Assembly (NCBI GenBank): GCA_025094145.1
Contig: JALLLS010000017.1
Location: 248,001 to 312,000 of the forward strand
Direction of reading: 5' to 3'
From: Spinellus fusiger
Lineage: Eukaryota > Mucoromycota > Mucoromycetes > Mucorales > Phycomycetaceae
Length of the DNA stretch: 64,000 bases
Part shown: positions 22,346 through 34,785 of the stretch, in pieces
Position numbering within the stretch: position 1 is the first letter of the stretch
Layout: the number at the start of each line of letters is the position of its first letter
Made by a program: the position numbers and the translations under genes
Notes under the pieces: generated by a model
Database searches by the model: none
Told to the model about the DNA's origin: nothing
Seen by the model: only the letters and a program-made list of their open reading frames with translations

Positions 22346-25288
22346 TATGTTTTAAAATGTATAATAATAAGTGGATAATATAATATTTAATGAAGATAAA
22401 CTCTTTATGACTAGATACTAATAAATAAGCGATGGGTTGTAAATATCATCGATAATTTTTTTGTACTGCACATAGCCAAGATTTCTCATCACAGTATTCT
22501 TGTCTGTGGTAGGTAAATTCTCATCAGTTGAAAGTATCTTTATCATAGACTTCTTAATGACCGTGTATTCCAGAGCAGATGCATTTGCTTCATCAACTGC
22601 CGAGTGCACTGGTAGAAAAGAATATTGAGTATAAGAAAAAGATGGACACAAAAAAGTGGGATATTTACCAAGATCCTGAATCTCATTGTCTGAATATTTG
22701 GTACGGGCTTCATTTGACAGCTCTACTAAAACACCAATGTATGGATGACCCTCACCAAAAACGAGAGCATGGTTTATGACAGGAGATTGACGAATGATAG
22801 ATTCGATGGGAATAGGGTTGACTTTGCTGGCGCTATTTCTAATTATTTTTCAGTATTAGTGTTAGTTGGTTTGTTACTATTCTATATGCTTTTTTCACTA
22901 AGCCTTACAAGACCAAAATATCTCCTGTACGACTGAAATATGTGTAGTGTCCAGGATTTGAAGCATCTTCCAAAAACAAATCACCGGTTTCAAAATTCCC
23001 ATCTTCTCTTCTTTTGGCACTGATACTTAATGATGAAAAATCTTTTCAATGACAAGATGTTTCAAATTGGGGTCAGAGTTAAAGCTCTCCCACAGACAGT
23101 ATTGACTAATTATTGAGAGTGGCTTTAAATAGTACTTATTAGGGCCGTTGATAGCAAGGTTTTCTGTCATAAAACCTCCTAGTTCTATATAATAGTAATA
23201 ATAATGATAATACCAAGACATTAATAAAATCTCTAGTGAAAAAGATAGATTTCCTGCTTACCTGTACTGCCATAATATGAGCAAATGTTGACACGATTTT
23301 TTGTAAAAAGATCAGACACCTCTCTTTTCATTGAAGCTCCAGCATGTCTGTTTTTAGATGATAGGTTAATAATCTACTCTATAAACACTTCTTTCAATAT
23401 ACATACATCATCGCTTTTTGATTCTGAAGTACAGACCATTCACCACTCTCACTTGTGTAATGTAATAATTGCTCCATTGTCAAAGGAGAGAATATAGTGA
23501 CATCACATTTGCTATCTCTGATGGCAGCAAATATCTTTTTTGTACAAATCACTTTTGGCTCCATAAATACTATACTGCCTCCGTTAAGAATAATCATATT
23601 AATGAGTATCTGGCCAGACATATGGAATCTAGAGTTACAATAATAATTTTTTTTAGAATTAAATATTAATATATCACAAATTACTTACAAGGCCGTATAG
23701 TAGAAAAATGTGTTGGGTTTATTGCCAAACACATCGAACCCACTATCTTTTTCACTGACTTGAAATATTTCTATAGAGTTCATAAAAACTCGACTATTTA
23801 AATAGATAATCTTTGGAGAGCCTGTAGATCCAGAGCTGAATATAGATAGAGTTTAGATCAGTGTGTTTAAATAATAGCTTTACCTGTGAAGAACCAATAT
23901 AGTGTCATCAAGACTCTTTGGTATTACTTGCAGTATATCCTCAGCATTGGTATTCAGTGGCTGTTCTATCATTGCATCAATGTCATGATGATTGGCAATG
24001 ATTACTTTACAGTTGCTTAAAATGTCTGCTGTGTCATACGCCATCTTATTGTAACTTGGAACAGTCAGTAAAGTTGTGACATTTCCACTCTTAAGCACAC
24101 TAGCATTTGCAGCTGATGAGTTTTTGGTGGAAAGGCATACTAGGGTTAAACCCATCTTCAGAATGGCGATGTAGGTAATCATGTAATCAATGGAGTGAAA
24201 ATTGATGTAGCCAATGTATTGAGTATCTTTGAACATCTCCTTCCATTCACAGGCTAGATTTGTTGTAATACGATCAAACTGTTCATAGGTGAGTGTCTTG
24301 TAGATCTCGGTACCATCATTAAGCTTTTCATAATACTGTGCAAATCTTTTCTCAGCATGGGTAGTCAACTGTCTTTTCCAATATGAAAGGAGATCTTCTT
24401 CTGGTAAGGATTGCAATTTGCTAATAATTTCAGGTATAGTCATGTTTTGAGATAGAGAGGAAATAATGCTTTATGTTTGAACTGTAAAAGATCAATGAAT
24501 GAGTTTTGTGGGTAATAAGGTTGCAAGTCAAAGAAAAACTGAGAATATATTTTAGTACAGCAAAAACACCCTATATTTATATGTTTTACATCTTACTATA
24601 AAGCTCTGTATCGTTATAAATAAAATTCTATAGGCTTCTCAAATTGTTTCATAAACTCAGGCATCTTTAAAGAGTATTCAATCTAATTATTCTATATGAT
24701 ATTTAGTATTATCCACAATTTTTTTAAGAATATTGGGCTGAATATCACGAGACCACTCTAGCCCTGTATTCACATATGCATATGATATATATGATTCATG
24801 TTACATCTTCCATGATGATATGTTGAACGTTATTCTAAGTCAGAAATATATACAAATTATACGATTTTAAAAATGTCTACATATTTGATATTTGTTTGAA
24901 TAATACATATTATCACTGGAAAATGTATGTGTATTTATTTAGGCATGTCTTATTTTCTCGAAATAACTATAGATAGCCATATCTCTAGATAAACAAAGAG
25001 AAAATATACTTATTCAGCTAATTTATAAAGTGTATTAATATATACTATAAAGTTTTTATAACATAATTTACTTAGCATGATGTCTTGTGTCTAATTCTGA
25101 CCATTTAACGTATAATTATATTCAGCTATTTATTGAGCTAATAATACACTTCTTTTACACGTGCTTATTTTATATATGCCATGAAAGAAAAATAGGTCAA
25201 AAATAGAGAATAGCTATTATTGATATTAATAATATAATCTACTGAGCTATTTATCAAGCTCTTCTTTACAATAAACCTTAGTATTCAC
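22346..25288 (-). repeat. Segmental duplication, copy A
   Basis: Matches 60418-63361 almost base for base in the same orientation at an offset of 38072-38073. It includes the whole adenylate-forming gene and about 840 bp upstream. No inverted ends or obvious target duplications were seen at the borders. Confidence 0.85.
22418..24443 (-). pseudogene. Adenylate-forming (AMP-binding) enzyme, frameshifted copy A
   Basis: Seven exons as in copy B (60490-62516). It starts MTIPEIISKLQSLPEEDLLS at 24443; core motif SSGSTGSPK near 23830, YGSTG near 23270, RTGDILVL near 22920, and A10-like LPTTDKNTVMR near 22500. At about 23046-23048 one base present in copy B is missing (cttttcAATG against cttttcGAATG), turning LVIRKDF into LVIEKIFHH and a stop. 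Unless corrected by splicing or sequencing revision, the C-terminal subdomain with the catalytic Lys loop is lost. Other differences from copy B are few. Confidence 0.8.
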
Positions 25289-25447
25289 TTTTTTTGTATA
25301 AGACACTTTTTATTAAGTATCTTTTACACAGTCACACATCGCACTGAGAGGTCTGACTGGGAAAACATGATGGACACAAATCATTTGCAGAAAATTAGAA
25401 AAATACAATAGAAAAAAAGAAAACAGAACTAGCTAAAAGAAAAAGGA
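25289..25447 (-). mobile_element. Short retroposon (SINE-like) insertion with 11-bp target duplication
   Basis: Copy A of the duplication has about 159 bp here that copy B lacks. The insert is flanked by TTAGTATTCAC (25278-25288 and 25448-25458), present once in copy B (63351-63361). Read on the minus strand, the insert ends in ACAAAAAAA preceded by AATAAAAAG, as a poly(A)-tailed retroposon would. No tRNA-like head was recognised, so the source RNA is unknown. Confidence 0.65.
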
Positions 25448-25458
25448 TTAGTATTCAC

Positions 25459-26199
25459 ATGAATTAATCCTTAATTTTATCTGAGTTTTAAATTGACCCG
25501 ACAAAAGTAATAGATTTTCTTTAAATATGCTGTAAGACTATGTTCCAAAAAGGAGTATTTATCAGTTATAGTTCAGAACAGCCGAAAGTTGTTACCATGC
25601 ATTTCAGACTTTTACAAGATACATTGTATCAGAGACACTCATTATACTATAGCTATAACAATAAAATGGTAGTAAAAAAAAGAGTAGAAGATAAGTCCAT
25701 AATAAAGGGAATATAGATCAGAGCTCAACTACACTCTAGATGTCTGTATTTCATTTGATAGTACTAAAAACAACATATGTGTTCATGTTCAATACAAGGC
25801 ATTTTAGATGGCAATAGAGAATATTGTTTCTTTGTTTCTATAAATTCCAATGCACTATGAGAACTTAAATATTACTTATATGTAATAAAGTTTTTTTTAT
25901 TATTATTAAAAAGTCTTGTGGGACAACTACTATATCTCAAAACAAGCACTATACCCATATAATAAATGCATCCTACAATAAATTTGTAAACTAAATTATA
26001 ATTGTGAATTTATATATATATAATAAAACTTATTTTTCAAGATAGAAATTTTTCTCTATATAGAAACTACATAAGCTTCGAGAATCTCTTAGCTACCTGC
26101 ATAAGGTGTTGAATATGAACACCAATGTAAGAGGTATCTTGTTCATTTAAAGCAACCCCTAATAATGTGAGAGATATTAAAGCATTTTAATAGACAGGC
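25459..26199. other. AT-rich region without recognised genes
   Basis: No open frame or repeat with support. Confidence 0.5.
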
Positions 26200-26344
26200 T
26201 AGGTGATAACTTCATCTAAGAGCAGCCTAAAGAAGAAGAAAAAGAAGAAAAGAGATCTTCGATGGTTGAGACAAACAGTCGTAGGTGACTCTCCCCAGAC
26301 AAAGGAAATAATCATGGAGGATATGGCTATCAAAATAAATTAAC
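26200..26344 (+). pseudogene. Fragment of decayed Tc1-like transposase (family D) N-terminus
   Basis: The plus strand reads LRWLRQTVVGDSPQTKEIIM, matching LRQLKKTVVGNPQQTKGAI in the relic at 59270-60310. Only the second HTH region is left. Confidence 0.55.
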
Positions 26345-26639
26345 TGTGACTATATTATGGATATTTCTATATTATGCATGCATCTACAGTGTTAATGGTG
26401 CATAGACTATAAGTATCTTTATTTAAAAACACAAGGAAACTGTGTATAAAAAATTACATAGTTTGAAAATCAATAAAAACATCAACCTTTTTGTTAACTT
26501 TAAGTATCGTTTGGACTTGAGAAAAGCAAAGATTGTTTAAAGAACAGTTACCTATCTATCAACTGTGTCACTGCATCTGTACCCCTTTTTATTACACTAA
26601 AACAGCCTTCGTGTTTAAACTCTATTTTGTCATCTCTGC
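26345..26639 (+). repeat. LTR-like repeat, copy 2, cut by a Fanzor-family element
   Basis: Aligns with 20260-20600 (shared ATCAACCTTTTTGTTAAC and GTTTAAACTCTATTT-like blocks). The match stops at the TA where the 26640-27605 element begins. Confidence 0.4.
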
Positions 26640-27605
26640 TACACACCAGGAGGTCTTTAGGATATAAAAGGAAATAGTCGAAATACAATTGTTTAGAAAT
26701 GACATGGATTTGAAAAGAAGCAAAAAAAGTGAAATGTATTCATGTTAGTTCTTAAATAAAGATTATTATGTAAATTTACCTGTAAATATCTGAATCCCGA
26801 AGGAAACCACTTTCGATGTGGCGATATATAATATGAATGCATCAAAGAATATCTATTCTTATGTGGCTGTATAGATACCCTTTGATGCATTCACATCTCT
26901 GTTCTAAACAATTCCGCAACTTTGGCAAGTGCGGATATTGTTGAAATTCACTGATACCTCAGTGAGGATATTTGTGTTGCAAGTATGGCAGATCTTGAGA
27001 ACAAAAATAAGAGTAACTGTTAGAAGAGCTTTTCATCTGGGCTTGAGTTCAATGTATTCCACAAGACATACTACTGATTCTTCTTCTAATAGATAATACA
27101 TAGCCAATTCTTCTCAAGACAAGTATTAAGCACAAAGTAAGCATACTATCTCTCTTATTGAATTATTACTAATACACTCTTCTGTTATTAGATAAGTTAA
27201 GACTCTTTCTCAAGTCAGTCCAAGGTGGTCTTTTCTTCCTCCTATACTGTCTAAGGTGTCTAGGCTGTCTAGGGTATACTCCTGAGCATATTTATCTATC
27301 TCCCAAGGATAAAGCACAAAGCTTTTAGGGTGTGGATTCTATTTCTATGAGGGAATGCACTTGGGCAGTAGCTATAGTCATACTATAGTATTAGCTATAC
27401 TATTACAATAAACAATTTTATCCATAAACAATATATTTTACTGATAATATAATTTGATATTGAGGTATCCACAAAAGGAAACAATTATTTATATACTTGC
27501 AAACCTTTGATTTTAAACACCGTTCCATAAAAGGGCAAAATATTTCTAGTTGTAAAAGGAAAAAGATATCCCCGCCTAAAAGCCAGAAAAATCTCCTGGT
27601 GTGTA
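26640..27605 (-). mobile_element. Non-autonomous member of the Fanzor-bearing element family (966 bp)
   Basis: Ends TACACACCAGGAGGTCTTTA (26640) and, reversed, TACACACCAGGAGATTTTTC (27605) at TA sites. The right half is homologous to 18400-18887, including the region of the 74-codon frame, which is broken here. No Fanzor sequence and no nested Tc1 are present. Confidence 0.75.
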
Positions 27606-28383
27606 GAGACCGAGTATATGTACATTCATCTCTCAAGTAGTCCTTTTGACAACCGCAGTGCCTTTTATTACATGACAAAAAAACTCGAATGTTTCGAATA
27701 CCAAGCTATTGTAATACTAAAAAAAACATATACTCTATTTTTCTTATAATGCTTGACTCATCCAACACCATAAACATATTCAAAAAATCCGACATATATA
27801 GAAAACATACAAGCATTGAGATAAATTTAGCTATCTTATATCAGATGCTGAATCTAGATTCTACTTAGGCTGAGGCATATCGTATGTTCAACATGCATAA
27901 TTATACTGCAGGGGACATCATAAAAACTTCTAAGGAGATAGTATTGATAGTACCTTTAACCAGGGGTGTTTAAAAGAGATAGATGACAGGACCCTCAGAT
28001 GATTGAGAAGATCAGTCATAAGCAATTCTTATCAGACCAACATTGAATAAGCACCTTGATAAAATAAGCTTCTATTCACTCAGTTCAGTGGTGAATCTTC
28101 TTATTAAAAAGAAAAATATTGAGTATTGATTCTAGTAGGCTCAAAAACATATCAACTGGACTCATGAACAATAGCAGAAGATAGTCTAGTTGGATGAGTC
28201 CAGGGTAAAGCTAGTGGGCTTCGAAAAGAATATCAAACTCAATATCAAAGATTTTAAAGCCTCTGATCCCAATAGTTTCTTGGAAAATATGTTTGGATGT
28301 GGTGGAGTGATGGTATAGGGGTGTTTCAGTGGGAAGGTGTTGGGAGATGGATCATAGAGGAGGGTAAGATAAACTCTGACAAA

Positions 28384-29743
28384 TACAGTCCCAAGTAATG
28401 ACTAAACAAAAGATAAATTTCTATTTTTATTCTTCAAAAATAAAATAGAGGTCTTTTTCTTTCCTTTTATAGCTTATTCAAAAAATTACTTCAAGCAATG
28501 AAAATCAGCCAACTCTCAGCCAAAGACATGAAGATAGTCTTATCAAAAGAAGAGAGTATGATATGTTTATTAGAAGTCAAATCACAGGACAATAGAAAAG
28601 ACATGCTACTTATCAGGAGATTTCTGATAATCTTGACATCCCAAAGAGCACAGTGGGCAGGATCGTTCTATTGTATAAAAACAAAGGCACAATTCAACTC
28701 AAAATACATACAGGAAGACCTGAAAAAGTGTCATCTACTTCAAAACTGGCTATCATTTTGTCTATTCACAGAAACCCTATGCAATTGTTTGCATATGATT
28801 TGAAAAATATGAATGATGCAGGCGTGGATATTTGCCGTGGCACATTTCTAAGATATATGAATAAACTCGGATTTTTTTTCATGCTCACCATCAATACAAC
28901 TTATTATGACATTTACTCACAAGCAAAGACGATTGAAATGATGTAAACACAAGGCTGATTGGCCAGTGGTGAGGTGGACTAACGTCGTTTGGTCTGACGA
29001 GTCCAGTTTTACAATTGTAGGCAATGATAAGATGACTAGAGTGATCAGGAAGAAAAATAAAAGGTGTGAGGAGCGTCATATGCAAATAACATACAAGTAT
29101 GACAAGGGTTCAGTCATGGTGTGGGGTTGCTTTTGGCGTGGAGGTGTAGGACCTCTTGTACTCTTGGAGGGATCAGTTAATCAAGACAAGTATGCCAATG
29201 TACTTGCTAAATACTTTATTTTCTGGTTTTTAAAATTGCAAGAGGACCTCAATGAGACCATTTTCTTCCAAGAAGACGGTGCTCTTTGCCATACAGAAGC
29301 ATATAGTAGATGGTACAAACAAGAGAGATGTATGATTGAAGGTTTTGATTTTTGGCCTACACAAAGTCCACATCTTAACACAATTAAGCATGTCTGGGAT
29401 TCTCTTGAGAAGATCGATCTGCGTCGAACAATCATAACCAATACAAAACAGCTTAAACGATGCTTGCGTAGTGATTGGGAGAAGATTCCAAATGAATTTA
29501 TAGAAAATTTAGTCGATAGTATGCCAAGAAGGTACTCCACTGTGATAAAGAATAAAGGCTTTGCTGAAAATTACTGAGCAATTTTTTTATAATAAGAATG
29601 TAGAAAATCAGTTAAAGAAAAACTATTCCAAATCTTGTGTAATTCCATGAACCTTTTATTATGAATATCTTAGACTGATAGGTAGCCTTTATTTTTCAAA
29701 AAAAATTGATTTTTTGTTTAGTCAATTATTACTTGGGAGTGTA
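28384..29743 (+). mobile_element. Tc1/mariner element (family C), nested in older Tc1
   Basis: TA-bounded ends TACAGTCCCAAGTAATGACT (28384) and, reversed, TACACTCCCAAGTAATAATT (29743); both continue into a GACTAAACAAA block. Length 1360 bp. Its transposase is the full-length relative of the HTH fragment inside the Fanzor elements. Confidence 0.85.
28483..29577 (+). pseudogene. Tc1 transposase of family C, inactivated
   Basis: The frame equivalent to MTSSNENQPTLSQ reads ITSSNENQPTLSQ: the start ATG is ATT (28483). An in-frame TAG follows ITGQ (about 28593) and another stop lies near 28944. The catalytic domain is otherwise open from 28966: WSDESSFTIV (first Asp), QEDGALCHTE (second Asp), SPHLNTIKHVWDSLEK. 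In the last motif the usual NPIEH reads NTIKH, so the catalytic Glu has become Lys. It ends MPRRYSTVIKNKGFAENY at 29577. Confidence 0.85.
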
Positions 29744-30130
29744 CACCAATGTCTTGGGAGAGGCCTACTGCCTGAAATCAGGTTATTCTCTCTCTTCTAA
29801 GCTCTGGAGTCAGTTACTGCCTGCAGAAAAACAATTTTAGACCCGATAAGAACATGGTAACTCAATTATATAATAGTAAATGGTATAGTAATGACTCTTT
29901 ACTAACCCTCACAAAGAACCAATCTCAATCCAATTGAGCATCTGTGGGTTCACCTCAAAAAATTCATTAGGAATTAAATGAGGGTTTATCTGACTAAGAA
30001 AAAGCTGAAGACAGCCCTAATACTGGAGTGGGGTAAAATATCTAAAGAAGTGATAGACACCCTCATTGCCAGTATGGGGCGGAGATACCAAGCTTTCATT
30101 GATGCCAAGAGTGGCCATAGTAAACACTAG

Positions 30131-30379
30131 GAAACTTACCAATAAAACCACTGTTATATATTTTAAAACATTCTATGTATCTATTGAAACTTTTACGTCT
30201 TTATCTAAGTAACTCACGAATTTATAACACTATTAAGATAAAGTATGTGTAAAGATAGTCAAGTTTCCCTGACATACTACAGCCACTGTTCATATTATGA
30301 AACGCAAACATAACAAGGGCTAAAGGGGTGAAGTAGTCACCATAGGGCTTGATATTTAGTATATAAACAGAACAATTGA
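30131..30379. other. Spacer without recognised genes
   Basis: Nothing supportable seen. Confidence 0.4.
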
Positions 30380-30710
30380 TCCTTTAATAAATATTGAAGT
30401 TTTTATAATCAGTTTGTTGTGTGCCATTCCAAGTAGCACGGCTATCAACGATATCGTACAGGCCTGATAGTTCACCTCTCACAGTATCTGTTCTTGTTCT
30501 GTTCTTTGGTTCTTCTCTTGCTTTGTTCCTGTATCTGGTCGATACATACTCTCTGTCTCTTTCGTTGGTCTTCGTTGTTGGTTCTCCGTTTCTGACCATT
30601 CTAAGTCTCTGTCCCACCGAGCATCTTACATCATCCCCCAAATCGGTCTTCTTTGTGTTTCCCCTGTGTTAGTAGCCCTCCTCACAGAGACCTACGCGCT
30701 TACTTAAAAT
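30380..30710. repeat. Higher-GC island with LTR-like leader features
   Basis: This C/T-rich segment stands out from AT-rich flanks. It follows a TATATAAAC motif (30359) and AATAAA (30388). The pattern could be a solo LTR or a promoter-leader relic. No partner copy in the window. Confidence 0.3.
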
Positions 30711-31099
30711 CTTATTTGCCCAACATTATATATGAAACTAAAAAAGGAAGTCTGCATTTAAAACCGTCGGTTATATATTTTTTATCACTTTAGTTAAGTA
30801 CATAAATATCACAATAATTTATATTTGTTTTGAAAAATGTATTTTGTGAATATACACAACAGTTGAGTCCAAGATCCTATGTTGAATCATTATATAGATT
30901 CTGTGTCTGTAAAATGTATACTGATCTATTATACAAAGCACATTTATCATAATCTCTTTCCAATCTAAAATCACCTTCCCCCCCTCATCACTTTAGATAG
31001 ACTATAAAAACCATTTCCTAGGACTGTTTCATTATTGATTATAGGCCATTAATAAATAGCATATCAATTCTTGACCTTTATTGTATACCAAGGTATGAT

Positions 31100-31310
31100 T
31101 CTTAACCTAATTGAACATTCTTGGTGTCGAATTTATAAATAAAGGCTTAAAATTGAAAGAATTTATTAGCTAAAAGACAAGGTAGAGTTGAAGACTGTTA
31201 TTGTGCTGGAGTGGGAGTCAATTTCCAAGTAATATACGGATGGTCACATAAAAGTATGGGTCGGAGATACCAAACTGTGATTGATACTAAGTGTCTATAC
31301 TAAATACCGG
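31100..31310 (+). pseudogene. Small Tc1-like transposase C-terminal relic (family D)
   Basis: Reads LKDKVELKTVIVLEWESISK and then VWVGDTKL in shifted frames, matching the C-terminus of family D transposases. Confidence 0.5.
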
Positions 31311-31518
31311 CTTCTTTACAATAATACTACATCTATCATTATAAAAATACTATTTTTTATTCACTAAAAGATAGAAATATTTAACTAGATAATTTACAGT
31401 CATAGTTGTATAAAAGTAAACTAGACAAGTTGATGGATCATTCCGGCTTAGAGAATAGAGAAAATACATGTACTTTCATAGTGCATACACAGATATTAAT
31501 ACCAAAGCTATGAGGCAC

Positions 31519-32155
31519 TTTCTAGCATTGCTAATCTAATTCAACTGTACTGCTGAGTCTATGATCATCATTGAAAATGATAGTTCTGTTTCAGTGAGGC
31601 TGTTCACTACAGTTGAAATAAAAACAAGGCTTCTTTGTGATAAAAAAAAGACTAACTTATAATGACATGATCAGAATAATAAAGGCATTAAAAAACCCCA
31701 GTGGGGAAAAAGCTTTATAAAAATGTAAAAATTGATAAATGAAAGATGAAAGATGAAAATAGTGAAAGAATAGCTATGCTAGCACAACAGAAAAAGAGCT
31801 CAGAGTATATTTCGTAAGAACATATCAGAAAAAGTTTGTGAGTAATGTCTTTCTAATTTGCATATCACTAATACCTTTCTTATATATATAGAGCAGCTGG
31901 TATGTATACTAGAGTGTATCTAAAGGCTGTCGGCTATTCCAGGTTCGTTCGAGTGTTGCCGGATAAATAGTTATAAATAGTTATAAATAAGGAACACTGA
32001 AATAATATAGCGAGAATCAATGCTTTTATACTTTTTCTGGGATCACTTTACATGCTCTTATTGTGTTACAGACTGTCATGTGCAGCTAAAGAATGAAGTG
32101 CCAATTGGGGTGCTATTGGCATATGTCAGGATCTACCATTCAAGTGGTTGATGAT
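31519..32155 (+). repeat. Long inverted repeat, left arm (637 bp)
   Basis: Reverse complement of 34149-34785 without length change (coordinate sum 66304 at both borders). One mismatch was noticed near the inner edge (CAAGTGG against CAAATGG). Outer border TTTCTAGCATTGC. No TA or other target duplication was clear. Confidence 0.92.
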
Positions 32156-34148
32156 CTCTCTTTTCGATAATATTTGCTTTTCATGGTATTTTCAACTCAG
32201 CTAGGAATATAGATATAATAAATAATATATATGCCTAATTCTACTTCACGCGATTTTTATCAGATAACATAATTTAAATCATTCAGAGTAAAGAACTAGA
32301 GAATAATCTTTGCTTGACTCTTACTATTATTATTTTTAGACAAGTGGCCATTAATATATATGAATGTCGCCAATATAACCTTTTGCTATTGTATCTTCAA
32401 TAACCTATAAAATCAGAAAATGTAGTAAGCTGTGTCTGTATAACGTACTAGTACGACAATAATTATAAAGTAGCTTCATATATTATATCTATTAATCAAT
32501 AAAACATCCTTTGAACAAAGTAGCTAAATATTTGAGTATATTACATCTCTACATACCTAGTAACTGTTTGATAATGATTTATCAGACCGGAAAATGTTGT
32601 CAATATTAGATCAGTAAATAGTAGATATAGTACCTTTCTGATTTTTTCTGATTTTTTTGTAAAGCATTATGGTTTAGAACTAATGTTTTTCCAAATTATC
32701 AGAAAACACTATATTTATGTGTGACTTAAAAATAGTTAACTATTTCTTTGGTATTCATCAGCTTTTTGGTGTTAAGCACTATCTAAGATATGTTACAATT
32801 ACTTGAGTGGCCTTCTTGATGCCCAGTCTTGTAAATATTTTGTACATCTATTACCTTTTTTGTATGAAATTCAATGAATTAGATTTTGTTTATACCCCTA
32901 GATATCTAAAAAAAAAAAAAAAAGAGTAAAAATATATCATAAAAAAACTAGATAGATGGATACTCAGATTTGCTACTTTGAAGTACACTATGGAATGGAA
33001 TGATTGAGATATTTATCAGACTCTGCTTATAGAACAAGAACTGAGATGAGAAATAATTAGGGAGAGAATATGATTTTTCTTCTTTTGTCAAGGTAATTTT
33101 CCGTACTGTGGACAGAACCATACATTGTAGGTTAGATATTAAATTATTGAGTGCTAAAACTTCATATACTGTATAGATATGTGGGAAGAGTTATAATGTA
33201 GTATATATTAGTGACATGTCAAGATAACTAAAAGAAATAAAACTCATATTGTCAACAGGAATATTCCTCAGTATTAAATAATCAACTAAAGTGTCAGGAT
33301 GACTTATTTATTGTTCTGTAAAGCAAAACTAGTGTACCAGTTATATTTTTTATTCATAATTAGGGATAACTCCCTATATAAAGACCCCTTATGGTTCTAA
33401 AGTTTTATTCTATATACAGTATAATTGGTTTTTATTCAAGATATTAATATAAGTATTGGTGTATTTAATCATTATCTGTCCATTTCTATAAACTATTTGA
33501 TTTTCATGGTTTTATTTCAAAGCTATATGCAATATAGAGAAAGAAAAGAACACGCGTATTTATTTTTGGAAGTCCAATTTTTCTATATGCTTCTTGAAAA
33601 TGATCAAATTAATGCTAACTATAATTAGATTAAATTGCACTTCTTACACACGGCTAATGACTGTAGGATGATTCTGGCCACCATAATCCTCAAATAAAGA
33701 CAATTAAATATTTTTTGTATATCAACCCAGACATTAAACTAGAAATAGTGGTAGATTATATGATCATAGCAACAGCTTTATATTACCTCAAGTGTAATGA
33801 GACAAAGAACATCCGCCTATGTTAATCACAGAGCATCGACAAAGACGGAACATTAAAATACGTTAAGATATGTTTGCAAAGACACAATACGTAATTATCG
33901 CTAACAATAAAAGGCAATATTTAAACCAAATGGGTAATAAAACATTCTAATGTTTCTAAAATAAATCAATGATTAGAAAAACAATTATGGCATTAACTAT
34001 AGTCAAGTAACTATCTATCTATGGTATGCATATCATTTCAACATGTATACGACCAAATGTTTTTATTGTCTCAGATAATAGCCAATATATGGTCAACAAT
34101 AAGAATGATAATGTGGTATCTTTTAAAGTGTAAGTGTTAATATGAAAA
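32156..34148. other. Spacer of the long inverted repeat
   Basis: About 2.0 kb of AT-rich DNA without a convincing gene. The longest frame (33425-33628, 67 codons) has no recognisable domain. Confidence 0.6.
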
Positions 34149-34785
34149 ATCATCAACCATTTGAATGGTAGATCCTGACATATGCCAATAGCACCCCAAT
34201 TGGCACTTCATTCTTTAGCTGCACATGACAGTCTGTAACACAATAAGAGCATGTAAAGTGATCCCAGAAAAAGTATAAAAGCATTGATTCTCGCTATATT
34301 ATTTCAGTGTTCCTTATTTATAACTATTTATAACTATTTATCCGGCAACACTCGAACGAACCTGGAATAGCCGACAGCCTTTAGATACACTCTAGTATAC
34401 ATACCAGCTGCTCTATATATATAAGAAAGGTATTAGTGATATGCAAATTAGAAAGACATTACTCACAAACTTTTTCTGATATGTTCTTACGAAATATACT
34501 CTGAGCTCTTTTTCTGTTGTGCTAGCATAGCTATTCTTTCACTATTTTCATCTTTCATCTTTCATTTATCAATTTTTACATTTTTATAAAGCTTTTTCCC
34601 CACTGGGGTTTTTTAATGCCTTTATTATTCTGATCATGTCATTATAAGTTAGTCTTTTTTTTATCACAAAGAAGCCTTGTTTTTATTTCAACTGTAGTGA
34701 ACAGCCTCACTGAAACAGAACTATCATTTTCAATGATGATCATAGACTCAGCAGTACAGTTGAATTAGATTAGCAATGCTAGAAA
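34149..34785 (-). repeat. Long inverted repeat, right arm (637 bp)
   Basis: Partner of 31519-32155. The pair with its spacer spans 3267 bp and could be the long ends of a TIR transposon that has lost its gene, or an inverted duplication. Confidence 0.92.

Larger units (their letters stand above)
27880..30130 (+). pseudogene. Old Tc1-like transposase (family D) split by a younger Tc1 insertion
   Basis: The left part (27880-28384) contains a degraded catalytic stretch (SWMSPG, GCGGVMV-like) and reads INSDKY just before the insertion at the TA 28384. The right part resumes at 29744 and gives NPIEHLWVHLKKFI, EWGKISKEVIDTLIASMGRR and YQAFIDAKSGHSKH, ending at TAG 30128-30130. Many stops and frame changes. 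The same family occurs at 31100-31310, 47585-48020 and 59270-60310. Confidence 0.7.

Noticed and set aside
30421..30672. 83-codon Ser/Leu-rich frame in the GC-richer island
   Set aside because: Both strands are open here owing to composition; no domain. Kept only as an LTR-like segment.
33425..33628. 67-codon frame in the inverted-repeat spacer
   Set aside because: No transposase motif; composition as expected by chance.
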